Assembly (NCBI GenBank): GCA_038521825.1
Contig: JBCBKL010000031.1
Coordinates: forward strand, 1 to 34,947
Reading direction: 5' to 3'
DNA: 34,947 nucleotides
Source: JBCBKL01 sp038521825
Lineage (GTDB): Bacteria; Pseudomonadota; Alphaproteobacteria; Rhodobacterales; Rhodobacteraceae
Numbering within the stretch: position 1 is the stretch's first letter; each line of letters starts with the position of its first letter. Position numbers and translations under genes: made by a program. The notes beneath the pieces were generated by a model. It was given only the letters and a program-made list of their open reading frames with translations. It did no database searches and was not told the DNA's origin. Shown here one piece after another: positions 33,333-34,947 of the stretch.

Positions 33333-34262
33333 GTGCTGTCCGTCACCTCAAATCGAACCGTCGCCATCGGTGAGGCGATGATCGAAATGGCGGTGGTGGG
33401 TGAGGGCACCTATGAGCGCAGCTTTGCGGGGGACACGTTCAACACCGCTTGGCATATGGCGCAACTGCTGGGGCCAGATTTCCCCGTCGGGTTCGCCACC
33501 AAGATCGGGTCCGGCACGATCTCGAACAGCTTCATCACTGGGCTTGAGGCGGACGGGCTGGATGTTGCCTGCATCGCGCGCGATGCGGACCGCACCATGG
33601 GCCTTTACATGATCGAACTGGACGGGGCGGAGCGGCATTTTCACTACTGGCGCGATCACTCTGCCGCCCGCCTTCTGGCGGATGACGCCGCGTGGCTGGA
33701 CCGTGTGACGCGCGATGCGGGGCTGATCCATTTGTCAGGCATCACGCTGGCGATTCTGCCGTCCGACGGGCGTGCACGCCTCTGGGATGCCTTGGCGCAG
33801 GCCCGCCTGCGCGGCGCGCGGGTGTCGTTCGATCCCAACGTGCGGCCCCGATTGTGGACCAGCGAAACCGAAACACGCGACACGCTCGCTTGGTTCTTTG
33901 AGATCACGGACATCGCGCTGCCCAGCTTTGATGACGAGGCCGCGTTGTGGGGCGATGCATCACCGGATGCGACCCTAAATCGGTTCACGCAGGCCGGTGT
34001 CACCGAGATCGCAATCAAGAATGGTGCAGGCCCGGTTCTGATGTGCTCGGACGGTGCAGAAATCTCTGTCCCCACGCCGCCCGTCAGCGACATTCGTGAT
34101 ACGTCAGGCGCGGGGGATGCCTTCAATGCGGGCTATCTGGCCGCACGACTTTTGGCCATGGATCAGGCGGACGCGATCGCATGCGGGCAGCGGGTTTCAT
34201 CACGGGTTATCCGCTATTTCGGAGCACGCTTGCCAAAAGAACACCTTCCCAAGTTCGGATGA
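33333..34262 (+). CDS. PfkB-family sugar-acid kinase, KdgK-like
   Basis: 309 residues. It follows 2-keto-3-deoxygluconate kinases: VAIGEAMIEMAV at the start, SFAGDTFNTAWHMAQ, HFHYWRDHSAAR, IHLSGITLAIL, FDPNVRPRLW and the ATP and catalytic motif DTSGAGDAFNAGYLAARL with D262 as base. It would phosphorylate KDG or a close 2-keto-3-deoxy acid at the terminal hydroxyl. The start is GTG 33333, 2 nt after the flavoprotein stop; GGGGGCG precedes it. No KDPG aldolase or dehydratase is in the window. It is the last gene of operon 2, and the DNA after it is degenerate, so partner genes may have been lost or lie elsewhere. Confidence 0.88.
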   Translation: MLSVTSNRTVAIGEAMIEMAVVGEGTYERSFAGDTFNTAWHMAQLLGPDFPVGFATKIGSGTISNSFITGLEADGLDVACIARDADRTMGLYMIELDGAERHFHYWRDHSAARLLADDAAWLDRVTRDAGLIHLSGITLAILPSDGRARLWDALAQARLRGARVSFDPNVRPRLWTSETETRDTLAWFFEITDIALPSFDDEAALWGDASPDATLNRFTQAGVTEIAIKNGAGPVLMCSDGAEISVPTPPVSDIRDTSGAGDAFNAGYLAARLLAMDQADAIACGQRVSSRVIRYFGARLPKEHLPKFG

Positions 34263-34795
34263 GGCATGCGGTTCCAAGTTGAACTAAGCGACTTGACGGC
34301 AGGGATTGCGGGTGCCGGCAGACCTTCTTGTTTGACATTTGTCAACCGATTGAAGGATCGGACAGGCCGCCCACTTGAAGCAAGAGTGCTGATACCCGGG
34401 CCGTGCAAATCGCGAACAAATCAGGTTAAAGTCGAAGGTCCGCAGGCGCACGAAAGCGACCCTTTGCGCAAACGCAGCGAATTGGAGCTTTATCCGCAGA
34501 CCACCAGTTCGCCGTCGGCTCGATTTCGCGGCGGCAGCGAAAGTCCTGTGTGGAAAGCTCCTGCATAGCAAGACCTTTTTGAAGCTAATTTGGCACTGGT
34601 CAGAAGCAGACGTGTGTCCGGCCTGTTTGCGCAGCACACGCGGCTGCTGGCCTTGATGGTTTCCGCGACCAAGTCCCATACGGGTCTTTCGGACAACCTG
34701 TGTCCCTGACATTCGACGGGGTGTCTTGGCTGGCGGGCTGACTGTGCCCCATCATCTCATTCGTCTTGCTGTCTCTGTAGTTCTATTCCTTCACT
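34263..34795. other. Degenerate intergenic DNA, 533 bp, no gene seen
   Basis: It begins right after the kinase stop. Frames of 100 codons (plus) and 142 codons (minus) show no recognisable domain, and their composition is unlike neighbouring genes. Two items are visible: TTGACA-TT-TGTCAA at 34332-34345, a short palindrome of unknown role, and GCAGCGAAAGTC at 34534-34545, which repeats that at 12990. No operon terminator with a T-run was found. Confidence 0.45.
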
Positions 34796-34927
34796 TCAAG
34801 CGTGTTGCGGGCGGTAATACTCGTTCCTGGTCAACACGGCCCAAACAATCCGCGCCGTCTTATTGGCCATTGCCGACCCGCCAATTTGTCTTATTAGCAG
34901 TCTAGGACCTCGCGCGCATGCTGACAT
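34796..34927 (-). pseudogene. IS110-type transposase C-terminal fragment
   Basis: Reading the minus strand, a 43-codon frame ends at TGA 34798-34796. Its tail, GGSAMANKTARIVWAVLTRN followed by EYYRPQHA, matches the end of IS110-family transposases (the ANKxAR-x-x-WA pattern). A stop lies in frame at 34930-34928, so it is decayed or a fragment. It marks an old insertion at the right edge of the LacI cluster. Only the C-terminal signature is seen, so family confidence is moderate. Confidence 0.55.
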
Positions 34928-34947
34928 TTACAATCCGCCGGTTGATC

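Noticed and set aside
16041..34262. Sulfoquinovose or other named Entner-Doudoroff-type pathway
   Set aside because: A KdgK-like kinase and an aldehyde dehydrogenase are present, but the dehydratase, lactonase and aldolase needed are not, and nothing specific to sulfonates is seen.
34332..34345. TTGACA-TT-TGTCAA palindrome after the kinase gene
   Set aside because: The region downstream has no gene for it to control, and it lacks a terminator-like U-run; listed only as part of the intergenic region.
34266..34712. Open frames of 100 and 142 codons on opposite strands after the kinase gene
   Set aside because: They overlap each other, have no domain or ribosome site, and their composition is unlike neighbouring genes.
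1..34947. CRISPR arrays, tRNA or rRNA genes, prophage genes
   Set aside because: No regularly spaced repeats, clover-leaf signatures, rRNA stretches or phage structural proteins were seen on either strand.

Overview
The window looks like a chromosome or large-plasmid segment of an alphaproteobacterium of the Rhodobacteraceae (Roseobacter group). This is inferred from the fairly high GC content, a TRAP transporter for a dicarboxylate, a glucose-type CUT1 ABC transporter, tightly overlapping operons, and the style of the encoded proteins. No rRNA, tRNA, CRISPR array or prophage was seen.

Left part (1-5200): a small detoxification operon on the minus strand (SDR-like protein, glutathione S-transferase, start of a 2-hydroxychromene-2-carboxylate isomerase-like protein) diverges from a TetR regulator. 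A 36-bp near-palindrome lies between them. Downstream of tetR is a decayed haloalkane dehalogenase joined in frame to the tail of an MFS transporter. Then come a GFA-family zinc protein and a GNAT acetyltransferase overlapping by 4 bp on the minus strand.

Malonate module (4553-11032): a GntR/FCD regulator diverges from a DctPQM TRAP transporter, malonyl-CoA decarboxylase and malonyl-CoA synthetase. Together they import malonate, activate it to malonyl-CoA and decarboxylate it to acetyl-CoA. A TTGTATACAA operator sits in the divergent promoter region. A universal stress protein gene follows, but it is frameshifted and cut by an IS3-type remnant.

Scar and regulator region (11126-15955): uspA pseudogene, truncated IS3 transposase, a truncated gene of unknown function, a divergent SDR/AraC pair, and a YaeR-like glyoxalase pseudogene with a nonsense codon and a one-base deletion.

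Main accessory system (15972-34262): fourteen co-directional genes are apparently controlled by one LacI-family repressor encoded inside the cluster. Three exact copies of TGGAACGTTCCA mark its two promoters: two copies upstream of the first gene and one downstream of lacI. Operon 1 encodes a fused CoA-transferase, an enoyl-CoA hydratase, an aldehyde dehydrogenase, a CUT1 sugar ABC transporter with two paralogous binding proteins, two consecutive GMC oxidoreductases, a Dabb-domain protein and LacI. Operon 2 encodes a Gfo/Idh/MocA oxidoreductase, an orphan 695-aa flavoprotein and a KdgK-type sugar-acid kinase. The set combines sugar uptake, oxidation and phosphorylation with CoA-acyl and aldehyde chemistry. 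I infer a pathway for a sugar conjugate, or for a modified sugar that is oxidised and then split. The substrate cannot be read from the sequence, and this is the best candidate for an undescribed system here. The right edge (34263-34947) is degenerate DNA ending in an IS110-type transposase remnant.
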